This document shows, one piece after another, positions 23,458 through 31,917 of a stretch of DNA of 47,740 nt. The notes under the pieces were generated by a model. It was not told the DNA's origin, made no database searches, and worked only from the letters and a program-made list of their open reading frames with translations. Position numbers and translations under genes: made by a program. Origin of the DNA: Planctomycetota bacterium (GTDB taxonomy: Bacteria; Planctomycetota; Phycisphaerae; Phycisphaerales; SM1A02); NCBI GenBank assembly GCA_022568135.1, contig JADFFQ010000026.1, forward strand, positions 1 through 47,740, read 5' to 3'. Each line of letters begins with the position of its first letter. Position 1 is the first letter of the stretch.

Positions 23458-23557
23458 TTCATTGGCCGGTGGCATCGGCCGATGGCAGCGCGTAAGAGTG
23501 TCGCAGCGCGGTTGATTCGGTGGTCTGGCAGTCCGTAGAGTCACGTAGCGTATCGGG

Positions 23558-25678
23558 GTGTGCCCCGTGGATTCCCCTGCCGTGATGCGCGATGGTGGGA
23601 GAGCCGTGGCCGCCAGTCAAACGACGACGAAACATCATTGCACCGCGTCCGATCTGTCGCAGCGCGGCGCGATCCCGCTGCCGGTACTCGCCACCGCCCA
23701 CCACCCCACAGGCACCATCCGCAAGTCGAAGTCCGGCAAGCGCCGAGCGGTCGTGCTCGCCACGGTGCAGGGGCTCATCATCGCGCACGTGGTCCTGTGG
23801 CTGCTGTCGCGAAAGTACGGCTGGTGGGGCGGGCGGACCACCACCCCGATTGAGCCATCGGAGTCGATGGAGTTCGTCAAGCACGGCGTGGTGAATGCCG
23901 GCTTGATCTTCTTTGTCCTGGCGTTGCTTTCGACCCTGATCTTCGGCCGGTGGTTCTGCGGCTGGGGCTGTCACGTGGTGATGCTCCAGGACCTTTGCAG
24001 TTGGATGATGAAGAAGATGGGTGTTCGGCCGAAGCCGTTTCGTTCGCGCCTCTTGATCTATGTGCCTCTGGTGCTGGCGTTGTACATGTTTGTCTGGCCG
24101 GCGTTTTACCGGCTGGCGATCGCGCCGTGGATTCAGCCCGATCTGGTCTGGCCGGGCTTTTCCGTCCAGTTGACGACCACCGAGTTTTGGAAGACGTTCC
24201 CGTACTCGTGGCTGATCGTGGTTCCGTTCCTCGGAATCTGTGGATTCGCTGCGGTGTACTTCCTCGGCTCCAAGGGATTCTGCACCTATGGCTGCCCGTA
24301 CGGAGGTTTCTTTGCTCCACTTGACGAGTTTGCCGTGGGGCGCATCCGCGTCACCGATGCGTGCGAGCAGTGCGGCCATTGCACAGCCGTGTGCACCTCG
24401 AATGTGCGGGTGCATGAGGAAGTGCGCGAGTACGGCATGGTCGTTGATCCAGGTTGCATGAAGTGCCTGGATTGTGTCAGTGTGTGCCCCAACGATGCGC
24501 TGTATTTCGGCTTCGGGAAGCCGGCTCAGCTCAAAGGACCGGCTAAGACCAAGACACCCAAGAAGAAATACGACCTCACCTGGCCGGAGGAGATCGGTCT
24601 TAGCGTCGTGTTCCTCTGGGTGTTCCTGTCGGTGCGAGGGGTGTATGGCCTGGTTCCGATGCTGATGGCCGCAGGGATCGCCGGCGTGATCACCTACCTC
24701 GCCTGGAAGCTGTGGCGTCTTGTGCGTAATCCGAGCGTCCGATTCCACCAGTTCCAGCTCAAGTCCAACGGCTCGCTTCGGCGACCAGGCTGGCTCTTTG
24801 GGGCCTCTGTGGCGTTGCTGCTGGTTCTGACCGCTCATAGCGGCGCGGTGTCCGCCGCGTTCAACCTGGCCCAGTATCACGGCCGGCGCGTCACCATGCC
24901 GCCTGAGATCACCTTCTCGGGCGCTGCGGTGCGAATGCCCGAGGAAATGACCGCCCATGCGGACAAGGCCCTTCGGCTGTATCGCTTTGCATCGACCATT
25001 GGCGAGGGAGGAATCGGGCTGGCGCCGTTTTGGCAATCGGAACTGGATATGCGGATGGCGAAGCTGCTTTCCACCAAGCTCGAGTTCGCGCAGGCCGAGA
25101 GGCTGCTGCGCAATGCACTGCGCCGCGACGGCCGCCGCGAAGCGTACTGCTCAGGTCTGGCTTGGGTGTTGCGCGCACAGCTCCGCCTGCCCGAGGCATT
25201 GGCGTACTACGCTCACGTGCTCACCGACGAGCTCAGCTACACCAGCATGCTCGATGATTACCTGTTGCTGTGTCGCCAGGAAGGCCTGCTCGATGAGGCG
25301 ATTGAAGTCTGCCGACGGCGGCTCGAACTCGATCCCGGCAACCTGCACACGATGCGCCGACTGTCGCTGCTACTTCTCGATACCGGACAGATTGACGAAG
25401 CCGCCGATCTGGTCCGCCGAACAATCGACCTCGACCCCGACAATCCCGGCGACTATTCCACCCTGGCCTTGGCCCTGGCCCGGCAAGGCGATAACCAACG
25501 CGCGTATGAGGCAATGACTCGGGCCCTCGAGCTGGCGCCCGACGACGTTCGGATGAACCGTGAGATGGCGGGTCTGCTTCAAGCCCTCGGCCGGTCTGAT
25601 GAGGCCCAAGCGTACCTGGACCGGGCACAGCAGCTTCAACTTCTCGGCACGCACACCCCCCCGGGTCACCGCCACTGA
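23558..25678 (+). CDS. Membrane polyferredoxin (NapH/NosR/CcoG-like) fused to C-terminal TPR repeats
   Basis: 706 residues from GTG 23558 (ATG at 23585 possible). Several membrane helices (VVLATVQGLIIAHVVLWLL, AGLIFFVLALLSTLIFG, LLIYVPLVLALYMFVW) alternate with the paired CxxxC-type motifs of the NapH/NosR family, GRWFCGWGCH and GFCTYGCPYG. A double 4Fe-4S ferredoxin follows: CEQCGHCTAVC and CMKCLDCVSVCPN, then more helices. From about residue 480 there are TPR repeats (AEALAYY-like, EAIEVCRRRLELDPGN, EAADLVRRTIDLDPDNPG, AYEAMTRALELAPDD). The first half probably moves electrons at the membrane (quinol to an acceptor, or in oxidase/denitrification assembly). The TPR part suggests a protein partner. 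No nos, nap or cco genes lie nearby. Confidence 0.85.
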   Translation: MCPVDSPAVMRDGGRAVAASQTTTKHHCTASDLSQRGAIPLPVLATAHHPTGTIRKSKSGKRRAVVLATVQGLIIAHVVLWLLSRKYGWWGGRTTTPIEPSESMEFVKHGVVNAGLIFFVLALLSTLIFGRWFCGWGCHVVMLQDLCSWMMKKMGVRPKPFRSRLLIYVPLVLALYMFVWPAFYRLAIAPWIQPDLVWPGFSVQLTTTEFWKTFPYSWLIVVPFLGICGFAAVYFLGSKGFCTYGCPYGGFFAPLDEFAVGRIRVTDACEQCGHCTAVCTSNVRVHEEVREYGMVVDPGCMKCLDCVSVCPNDALYFGFGKPAQLKGPAKTKTPKKKYDLTWPEEIGLSVVFLWVFLSVRGVYGLVPMLMAAGIAGVITYLAWKLWRLVRNPSVRFHQFQLKSNGSLRRPGWLFGASVALLLVLTAHSGAVSAAFNLAQYHGRRVTMPPEITFSGAAVRMPEEMTAHADKALRLYRFASTIGEGGIGLAPFWQSELDMRMAKLLSTKLEFAQAERLLRNALRRDGRREAYCSGLAWVLRAQLRLPEALAYYAHVLTDELSYTSMLDDYLLLCRQEGLLDEAIEVCRRRLELDPGNLHTMRRLSLLLLDTGQIDEAADLVRRTIDLDPDNPGDYSTLALALARQGDNQRAYEAMTRALELAPDDVRMNREMAGLLQALGRSDEAQAYLDRAQQLQLLGTHTPPGHRH

Positions 25679-25708
25679 TCTGCCGGTGACGGGATCGTCG
25701 GGCTCGGG

Positions 25709-26164
25709 CTACGCCTCTGCGTCCTTGAACAGTTGATAAAGCGCCGACGCCGACTCCGCGGAATACGCAGCTTGACGAATCTTCGCGTCTGACATCAGCC
25801 GGCTGATCTTTCCCAGGGCCTGGATGTGTTCGGATGTGCGGTCCGGAGGCGACACCAGCAGTACGACCAGCTCCACCGGCTTCCCATCCACGGCGTCGAA
25901 ATCGATAGGTTTGGCCGGCCGGCCGATGGCCACCACCAGGTTCTTCGAGCGGTTCGACTTGCCGTGAGGGACGGCCAACCCTTCGCCGATGCCCGTGGAC
26001 CGTTGTTGTTCGCGCTCCCAGACCACTTGCTTCAGCGCCGCCGGATCGTCGATCACCCCGGCGTCGCGCAGCAGGTCCACCAGCTCGTCGATGACCGCCT
26101 TCTTCTGCGTGGCGATCAAAGGCACCTTGACCGCCTTGGGCGAGAGGATGTCCGTGATCTTCAT
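25709..26164 (-). CDS. PTS EIIA-like (nitrogen/fructose type) regulatory protein
   Basis: 151 residues from ATG 26164 (MKITDILSPKAVKVPL). The phospho-acceptor His is in GEGLAVPHGKS, with WEREQQRSTG just before it and the hydrophobic core block VELVVLLVSPP and EHIQALGKISRLM. This is the PTS_EIIA type 2 domain found alone in PtsN (EIIA-Ntr), which is regulatory rather than a sugar transporter part. No EI, HPr, EIIB or EIIC gene is adjacent, supporting a regulatory role. It converges with the polyferredoxin gene and precedes rsmB on the opposite side (same strand). Confidence 0.88.
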   Translation of the reverse strand: MKITDILSPKAVKVPLIATQKKAVIDELVDLLRDAGVIDDPAALKQVVWEREQQRSTGIGEGLAVPHGKSNRSKNLVVAIGRPAKPIDFDAVDGKPVELVVLLVSPPDRTSEHIQALGKISRLMSDAKIRQAAYSAESASALYQLFKDAEA

Positions 26165-26263
26165 CGTGTTAGGAGCAGCTAGAGGAATCATGGGGGCTGC
26201 CGTGAGCGGCTGGCGCACGAATCACGGATCATACCACACATGCGAGCGGGCCCCAAACGCTCA

Positions 26264-27688
26264 TCAGGCACTCTTTCCAAGCAGCGCGAAATAGCTGCCA
26301 TCGGCATACCGGGTTGGCGGGTCACCCGGCAGTGACCTCGGCAGACGCTGTTCTTGCCCGCACACACCCAATCGGTGCCACCGCACGATCCACTCAACTT
26401 GCTGCTCGTTTTCTTGGGGTTCCAGGCTGCACGTGCTGTAGAGCAACTGCCCGGTCCCAGTCAGCAGCCGGATGGAATTCGCAATGATCTGTCGCTGGAG
26501 TTTGACCAATTGGGCCAGACTCCGGCGGCTAAAGCGATACTTCGCCTCCACCCGCCGGGCCAGGACGGCGGTGTTGCTGCACGGCACGTCCACGACCACC
26601 AGCTCAGCGTGCCCGGCAAACTCAAGCAGTTGATCGTGCTTGACCACCCGCACCTGTGCGTGGCCCTTGAATACCTCCTGTAATGCCGCGAGCTTTGGTT
26701 GCTTGATGTCCGTCGCGACGATGCGAGCCTGGGGATGCAGTTCAGCTAGCTGTCGGGTCTTGGTTCCCCGGCCCGCACAGACCTCTACGATCAGGTTCGG
26801 CGCAAGGTGAGCCGTGGATCTGACCGCCCTCGCCGATGAGGGATCCTGTACTCGGGCGTTGGAATAGTTTCTCAGCAGCTCCTCCAGGGCCGTGCGATCA
26901 CCGTCGAATACGGCGAAGCCCTGCTCCTCGTGCGGCTCGCACTGGGCGGGAACGCTTGCATCGCGAGCCGCCGCGTCCACGCGAGCGGATTTTTCCGCTT
27001 CGTCTGGTAGGCCCGCGACGAGGATCGGCGGATGGATCAAATTGTGCGCGGCAAGTTGCCCGGTACGCTCTTGGCCGAAGCGCTGCACCCAGCGTGCAAG
27101 AAGCTCCCGGGGGTGCGATGTCTGCTGCCCAAGCCGACACAACGGATCATCAGCAAAGATCGGCTCCTTGAGCCGCCAGGCCCGCCCATCGTGCAGCGGC
27201 AAATCTTCGGGCGGTCGAGATGTCAGGAACCTTGTTTCACCTTGATCCTCAACGATATGGTCGCGGAGATTCGCCACCCGACGAAGCACCGCGTTGACCA
27301 ATCCGCTCGCCTTCGCGGCCACATTGGTCTTCGTCCATTGCACCGCTTCATGGATGACCGCATGATCGGGCAGGCGGTCCAGCAGCAGCAGTTGTGCCGC
27401 GCCCGTCAACAGCGCCGCCTGGACTTGCGGCTGAAGGTGATCCCATGGCCGGCTGAGTTGCGACTGCAGCACGGTCACCAATGTCAACCATCGTCTGGCC
27501 ACGGCCTGATCGATGGCGTGGGCCAGGGCCGCGTCCCGTCGATCAAGAGCATTGGTGTCCAGCGGGCTGAGATCGAAATGGGGAAACCGCTTTGCCCGCG
27601 CCGCCACCCGGGCCGTGACCAGGTCCCGAGCCTGCATCGGATCGGACGGTGGGCTACTGCGTGTGAGGTTCGTCCGGGCCGGATGCAT
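26264..27688 (-). CDS. rsmB: 16S rRNA (cytosine-C5)-methyltransferase, RsmB/Sun family
   Basis: 474 residues from ATG 27688 (or 457 from ATG 27637). An N-terminal NusB-like helical domain (DRRDAALAHAIDQAVARRW, HAVIHEAVQWTK, GLVNAVLRRV) is followed by a SAM-dependent methyltransferase with EVCAGRGTKTRQLAELHP (SAM loop), motif IV VDVPCSNTAVLARR and motif VI LLYSTCSLEPQENEQQ; the two cysteines are the m5C general-base and nucleophile pair. The family methylates C967 of 16S rRNA. Residues about 234-242 (SARVDAAAR) are encoded by a family D palindromic repeat, in a loop between the N-terminal and catalytic domains, apparently tolerated in frame. Confidence 0.9.
   Translation of the reverse strand: MHPARTNLTRSSPPSDPMQARDLVTARVAARAKRFPHFDLSPLDTNALDRRDAALAHAIDQAVARRWLTLVTVLQSQLSRPWDHLQPQVQAALLTGAAQLLLLDRLPDHAVIHEAVQWTKTNVAAKASGLVNAVLRRVANLRDHIVEDQGETRFLTSRPPEDLPLHDGRAWRLKEPIFADDPLCRLGQQTSHPRELLARWVQRFGQERTGQLAAHNLIHPPILVAGLPDEAEKSARVDAAARDASVPAQCEPHEEQGFAVFDGDRTALEELLRNYSNARVQDPSSARAVRSTAHLAPNLIVEVCAGRGTKTRQLAELHPQARIVATDIKQPKLAALQEVFKGHAQVRVVKHDQLLEFAGHAELVVVDVPCSNTAVLARRVEAKYRFSRRSLAQLVKLQRQIIANSIRLLTGTGQLLYSTCSLEPQENEQQVEWIVRWHRLGVCGQEQRLPRSLPGDPPTRYADGSYFALLGKSA
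26965..26988. repeat. Family D palindromic repeat inside the rsmB coding sequence
   Basis: GAGCCGCCGC, GTCC, ACGCGAGCGG: 23 of 24 bases match the intergenic copy at 13813-13836. Read on the minus strand in the rsmB frame it encodes SARVDAAA. Its length is a multiple of three, so insertion would keep the frame. Confidence 0.75.
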
Positions 27689-27865
27689 GGGTGGATCGTA
27701 GGCGTGCCACCGGTGGCTCCAACGTGGTTATAGGTTGGTATCCGGACTGTCGCTTCGGTCGTTGGAGGCGATGTCGCCGGTGGCGCGCCAAAACGGTGAA
27801 GCCCGCCCCGCCGGCTGGCTCATGCCCGCCGCGAGGGCTGCCGATGACCCGTTGGCGAACCAGAC

Positions 27866-30004
27866 ATGGGGAACCTCCGGCACATGCGGGTAGCGGCCAA
27901 TCGATCTCGCTACGTTCGTGATGAGCTGCCGACCGTCGTCGGCCAGCCAAAGGCGCCGACCAGCCCTGCGGTTGCAGCGCAGATCCTGCGCCTTGCCGAC
28001 GATCCGAACTCCAACGCAGCTCAGTTTGCCGAGGTAATACGCACGGACCCGGCGCTGACTTCACGACTGCTGGAGACAGCCAATGCCGCCCGCTTCGCAC
28101 TGCGTGAGCCGGCGGCCACGATTGGACGCGCGGTGTCGGTGTTGGGGCTGCGTCGTACCCGAATGGTTGCCCTCGGCTTTCAGTTGGCGGCCCATCTCGA
28201 TGAGCTCGGCGGCTGCCCGTTTGATCTGACGACGTTCTGGCGGCATTCGCTGCTGCGGGCCTGTCTGGCCCAAGAGATCGCAGCCGAAGTCGTCCCCACG
28301 CTCGCCGATGAGGCGTACGTGATCGGGCTGCTACAGGATTGCGGCATCGTGCATCTGGTTCAGGGTCTCGGCGCCCCCTATGCCGAGCTCTACGCGACGG
28401 CGAACCTGTCCCCGGCGGCATTCTATGAGCGCGAAACCCAGCGCTTTGCCCACAACCACGTCGAGGCGATCTGCACCATGGCCGAGCAGTGGAATTTGCC
28501 CCAGGTGCTTGCCGAGCCGCTGGGCCGGCATCACTGCCGGGTCCGCCCGCGGCGGATTGGGCCGGAGTCATCAGAGTTGGAGAGACTCTCGGCCGTGAGC
28601 TACTTCGTGGGGTCCCTGCCCATGGGTCATGAGGAGATGTTCGCACTGTCGGACCCGGCGGTGAGAGACTATGCAGCCGCCAATCTCGCACTGGCCGAGC
28701 CGGCGCTGCACGATTGCCTGCGGCGGGCCGATCACGCCTGCCGCGAGGTGGTGCCGTCGCCCGCGGAGCATCTGCCCGAAAATCCGGACGTCCCGGATCT
28801 GGTGGAGCATGCCAACTGCCACCTCAGTCGCGCGACCAGCGAGGCGGCACGGCACATCGAGGCCGTGGAAGCGGAATGCGACCTTATCCGCCGGCAGCAG
28901 ATGGATCTGAAGTCCGCGCTGGGGCAGTATCGAGAACTTGCTGCCCGTGATCCGCTTACTCACTTGCTCAATCGAGGCGCCCTGGCGGAAGCCGCCATGG
29001 CCTGCATCCGGAAATGCCGCGATAAGAATGCCCCCCAATGCGTCTTCTTCCTCGACATTGACGACTTCAAAGTCATCAACGATGACTTCGGACATCACAT
29101 CGGGGATGAGGTTCTTCGTGTTCTTGCGGGCGTCGTCAGCGACACCGTCGTCAACGGCGGCTGCGCGGGGCGCTACGGCGGTGAGGAGTTCATTGTCGTA
29201 CTGCCGGCTCTCGATGAGCAGGAATCTCGACGGCGGGCCGATGGGCTGGTTGACAGGGTGCGCCGCACGAGTTTCCCGGACCCGTTCTCGAATCATTCGG
29301 TGACTTGCAGTCTCGGGGCGGTGTGGGGACGACCGAAGCCCGGCATGTCGGCACAAGAGCTCTTTACCGCCGCCGACGAATTGATGTATCAGGCCAAGCT
29401 CGGCGGCAAGGATCGCTGCTGCTTTCGGTCCTTTGAGTCGCCGGATGCCGTCCTCGTCATTGCTCCCAACGGGCGGACAGTCCAGCCCGCAGCTTCGAGC
29501 CTTGACCACGCTCATCTGGGCTCAGAGAACGCTCACCCGACACGCGAGGAGTTCCATCGATTGGCGGTGGAACTGAATCAGAGTCAGTCGCAGCGATTCG
29601 CAGACCTGCGCAAGCGAGAGCGCCATGGTCTTCTTACCCCGTGTGTGGTCAACTGCTTCATCGGCGGCTCGCCGACGCTTCAGGGCTCTGCGGCTTACGT
29701 GCGGAACATTTCGACCGGCGGCCTCGGCGTGCTGGTGGTCCGGCCGATGATACGCGGTGAGCCCGTCGAGGTCGCGCTACAGCAAGAGGACGAACACAGC
29801 AAGTTGCTCTATGTCGCAGGGCTTGTCGCGTTTTGCCGGCACGTTGAAGGTCGCATCTACGAAGTGGGCGTCCAGATTCTCGCCCAGGCTAAGGATCCGA
29901 TCTTCTCTCGCGACCCCTCTTCGGCTGCGCAGCGGTTCGATTGGGTTGTCGCAGCACTTCGAACGGCCCACGACCAGGGCGAGCCGCTCAAAGAAGGCGC
30001 GTGA
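27866..30004 (+). CDS. HDOD-GGDEF-PilZ protein, putative c-di-GMP synthase
   Basis: 712 residues (ATG 27866; alternative ATG 27884). The first ~230 residues are an HDOD domain (TSPAVAAQILRLADDPNSNA, IRTDPALTSRLLETANAARF, IGRAVSVLGLRRTRMVALGF). The GGDEF domain starts near residue 360 (RDPLTHLLNRGALAEAA, FFLDIDDFKVINDDFGHHIG) with an active GGEEF signature (GRYGGEEFIVVLP). No RxxD inhibitory site precedes it. The last ~130 residues are PilZ-like, with RKRER and NISTGG matching the RxxxR and (D/N)xSxxG c-di-GMP-binding motifs. One protein would thus both make and sense c-di-GMP, under HDOD control. Monocistronic as far as visible. Confidence 0.9.
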   Translation: MGNLRHMRVAANRSRYVRDELPTVVGQPKAPTSPAVAAQILRLADDPNSNAAQFAEVIRTDPALTSRLLETANAARFALREPAATIGRAVSVLGLRRTRMVALGFQLAAHLDELGGCPFDLTTFWRHSLLRACLAQEIAAEVVPTLADEAYVIGLLQDCGIVHLVQGLGAPYAELYATANLSPAAFYERETQRFAHNHVEAICTMAEQWNLPQVLAEPLGRHHCRVRPRRIGPESSELERLSAVSYFVGSLPMGHEEMFALSDPAVRDYAAANLALAEPALHDCLRRADHACREVVPSPAEHLPENPDVPDLVEHANCHLSRATSEAARHIEAVEAECDLIRRQQMDLKSALGQYRELAARDPLTHLLNRGALAEAAMACIRKCRDKNAPQCVFFLDIDDFKVINDDFGHHIGDEVLRVLAGVVSDTVVNGGCAGRYGGEEFIVVLPALDEQESRRRADGLVDRVRRTSFPDPFSNHSVTCSLGAVWGRPKPGMSAQELFTAADELMYQAKLGGKDRCCFRSFESPDAVLVIAPNGRTVQPAASSLDHAHLGSENAHPTREEFHRLAVELNQSQSQRFADLRKRERHGLLTPCVVNCFIGGSPTLQGSAAYVRNISTGGLGVLVVRPMIRGEPVEVALQQEDEHSKLLYVAGLVAFCRHVEGRIYEVGVQILAQAKDPIFSRDPSSAAQRFDWVVAALRTAHDQGEPLKEGA

Positions 30005-30117
30005 TCAGCCCGAACCGCAAGCGAATCAATTGAGCCGCCAATCCGCGCGGCGCGGAAAGTGGGGCGCTTCCGTCGCCCGCTGGCGGCGGGCAATGCCGGC
30101 GATCGCCGATCTATCAG

Positions 30118-30138
30118 GCCGCCACCACAATTGGCGGC
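30118..30138. repeat. Hairpin between the GGDEF gene and the holin-like gene
   Basis: GCCGCCA (30118-30124), loop CCACAAT, TGGCGGC (30132-30138). A perfect 7-bp stem without T-tract, possible weak terminator or REP-type element. Confidence 0.35.
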
Positions 30139-30219
30139 GTTGGGCTGGTGCCGACAACCTCAGAATCCCGGCATCATGAGCGACCGCTAGGAATCGACAA
30201 CCCGCACGGAGTGCTGGCT

Positions 30220-30501
30220 ATGAAACTCAACGTCTTAGCGCTCGGCTTGGCGTTCGGATTGATTTGGGGACTTGGCCTGTTCATCCTCACCTGGTGGATC
30301 ATCGTCTTCGACGGCTTTGAGGAGGCCGCCGAGATCGACACGATCATCAGCCGCGTGTATCGGGGCTACTCGATCACGGCCGCAGGCAGTGTCATTGGGC
30401 TGATCTGGGCGTTCTTCGACGGCCTGATCGGCGGGGTGATCTTCGCTTGGCAGTACAACCTCCTCGCGGGGCGATTCACACGAGGAGGCGCTGCCCAATA
30501 A
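30220..30501 (+). CDS. Small membrane protein, phage-holin-like family
   Basis: 93 residues from ATG 30220. Two strong hydrophobic stretches are visible: LALGLAFGLIWGLGLFILTWWIIVF near the N-terminus (described by its ends LALGLAF and WWIIVF), and SVIGLIWAFFDGLIGGVIFAWQYNLL near the C-terminus. The pattern of a Y-G-Y-S turn followed by GS-IGLIW-FFDGLIGG-IFAW-YN matches a widespread small bacterial membrane family often labelled bacteriophage holin in databases. No lysin or phage genes are adjacent, so a lytic function is not supported. Role unknown. Confidence 0.7.
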   Translation: MKLNVLALGLAFGLIWGLGLFILTWWIIVFDGFEEAAEIDTIISRVYRGYSITAAGSVIGLIWAFFDGLIGGVIFAWQYNLLAGRFTRGGAAQ

Positions 30502-30627
30502 AGCCGACCGAGCGCGCACAAGCATCGCCGATCAACCAGCGCCTCGCCCGAACCACCGCGCGTCCCTCCCGGCCGGGACCAATCCACCCCGCGCTCACCG
30601 TCATGGCGACAGCACATCCGGGAATTG

Positions 30628-30636
30628 TGATACACT
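30628..30636 (+). promoter_or_regulatory. Candidate extended -10 promoter of the methyltransferase gene
   Basis: TGATACACT (TG, one base, TACACT) lies 22 bp upstream of the ATG at 30659. No convincing -35 was found. Confidence 0.3.
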
Positions 30637-30658
30637 GCGAAGGTCAGGACCATCGCTC

Positions 30659-31546
30659 ATGCTCGATATCCACTTCGGGGACAACCTCCCGATTCTCCGT
30701 TCGATGCCTGACGAGGCGTTCGATTTGATCTCCGTCGATCCGCCTTTCAACACGGGCAAGGTGCAAGCTCGCACTCGGATCAAGACCATCCGCGATGAGA
30801 GAGGCGGCGACCGCGTCGGCTACCAGGGCAAGCGCTATCGAACGATCAAGCTCGGCACCCAATCCTTCGAGGATGCCTTTGACGACTTCGTCGCATTCCT
30901 CCAACCGCGTCTAGCCGAGGCACATCGCCTACTCAAGCCGAATGGGTCATTCTTCCTGCACATCGACTACCGCGAGGTGCACTACGTCAAGGTGCTGCTT
31001 GATCAGATCTTCGGGCGCGCGTCCTTCCTGAACGAGATCATTTGGGCCTACGACTATGGCGGGCGATCCAGAACCCGGTGGTCCGCGAAGCACGACAATA
31101 TCTTGTGGTACGCCAAGGACCCCGATCATTACACGTTCAACTACGAGGAGATTGATCGGATTCCGTACATGGCCCCGGGACTCGTCGGACCGGACAAGGC
31201 AGCGCGGGGAAAGACCCCCACCGATGTATGGTGGCACACGATTGTCAGCCCCAACGGCAAGGAGAAAACCGGCTATCCGACACAGAAGCCGTTGGGCATC
31301 ATCGAACGCATCGTCAAAGTTCATTCCAGGCGTGGAGACCGCTTGCTCGACTTCTTCGCCGGAAGCGGCACACTGGGCGACGCCGGGCTACGCCTCGGCC
31401 GCGAAGTGGTTCTGATCGATAACAATGAAGAGGCGATGCGAGTGATGGCGCGACGGCTCGGTTTCGCGCAACCTAGATTTCACGGGTTCACGCCCGAAGC
31501 AAAAGACATGCCTGAACCGACGCTCCTCGATAGTGTCGGATGCTGA
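30659..31546 (+). CDS. Beta-class site-specific DNA methyltransferase
   Basis: 295 residues. Motif IV (DPPFNTG, residues about 27-33) precedes motif I (DFFAGSGTLGDAG), the permuted order of beta-class N6-adenine/N4-cytosine methyltransferases; DPPF favours N6-adenine. RLLKPNGSFFLHIDYREVHY, NEIIWAYDYGG and TGYPTQKPLGIIERIVK are further family blocks. It methylates DNA using SAM; the target site cannot be read from sequence. Immediately downstream lies a short gene that looks like a broken restriction nuclease, so this is either the surviving half of a restriction-modification pair or an orphan regulatory methylase. Confidence 0.9.
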   Translation: MLDIHFGDNLPILRSMPDEAFDLISVDPPFNTGKVQARTRIKTIRDERGGDRVGYQGKRYRTIKLGTQSFEDAFDDFVAFLQPRLAEAHRLLKPNGSFFLHIDYREVHYVKVLLDQIFGRASFLNEIIWAYDYGGRSRTRWSAKHDNILWYAKDPDHYTFNYEEIDRIPYMAPGLVGPDKAARGKTPTDVWWHTIVSPNGKEKTGYPTQKPLGIIERIVKVHSRRGDRLLDFFAGSGTLGDAGLRLGREVVLIDNNEEAMRVMARRLGFAQPRFHGFTPEAKDMPEPTLLDSVGC

Positions 31547-31590
31547 GCGACACAAACCACCTAACAACTTGATGGGTCAGGAGTGGATAG

Positions 31591-31917
31591 ATGGAGAGAC
31601 AGACGATTCGAGGTGAGGGGGAAGAGGCTGTCGAAAGGTTTATCAAGCTCGTCGATGGAGCGAAAGTTTCAGACAACGCGAGGCTCGGAGATGTCATCGT
31701 TCCGGTCGACGGGAGAGAGTCCTACGTAGAGCTCAAGCCGGGGTTAGGCGGCGGGGATGAACCGACGATTGGCGAACTCCGACGGAGCCGGGGGGTGATG
31801 GAAGATTGCGAGCACGTACCCGGCCTGTCGCAGCGGAGCGTCAGGCGGTGGCGGCGGGGGCGTGGTGTTGGGCGGCGGTGCGCAGGGCGGCGGCTTTGTC
31901 GGTCTTTTCCCAGGTGA
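31591..31917 (+). pseudogene. Probable truncated PD-(D/E)XK-like nuclease next to the methyltransferase
   Basis: The frame from ATG 31591 begins EGEEAVERFIKLVDGAKVSD and then GDVIVPVDGRESYVELKPG, a pattern of Asp followed by Glu-x-Lys on beta strands as in PD-(D/E)XK nucleases. EPTIGELRRSRGV may correspond to the following helix (compare TINQVR-type segments). After about residue 68 it turns into low-complexity Arg/Gly sequence and overlaps the 3' end of convergent metK by 77 bp, so the original C-terminal half is probably missing. Seen: the motif and the overlap. Inferred: it was the cognate restriction enzyme, truncated by a deletion next to metK. It could instead be a small intact protein of unknown role. 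Confidence 0.45.

Noticed and set aside
23459..25036. Long open frame antisense to the polyferredoxin gene
   Set aside because: Composition is His/Arg/Gln-rich mirror sequence and the + strand product has two ferredoxin motifs.
30220..30501. Prophage holin
   Set aside because: The small membrane protein fits a family labelled holin, but no phage or lysis genes are nearby, so a prophage is not supported.
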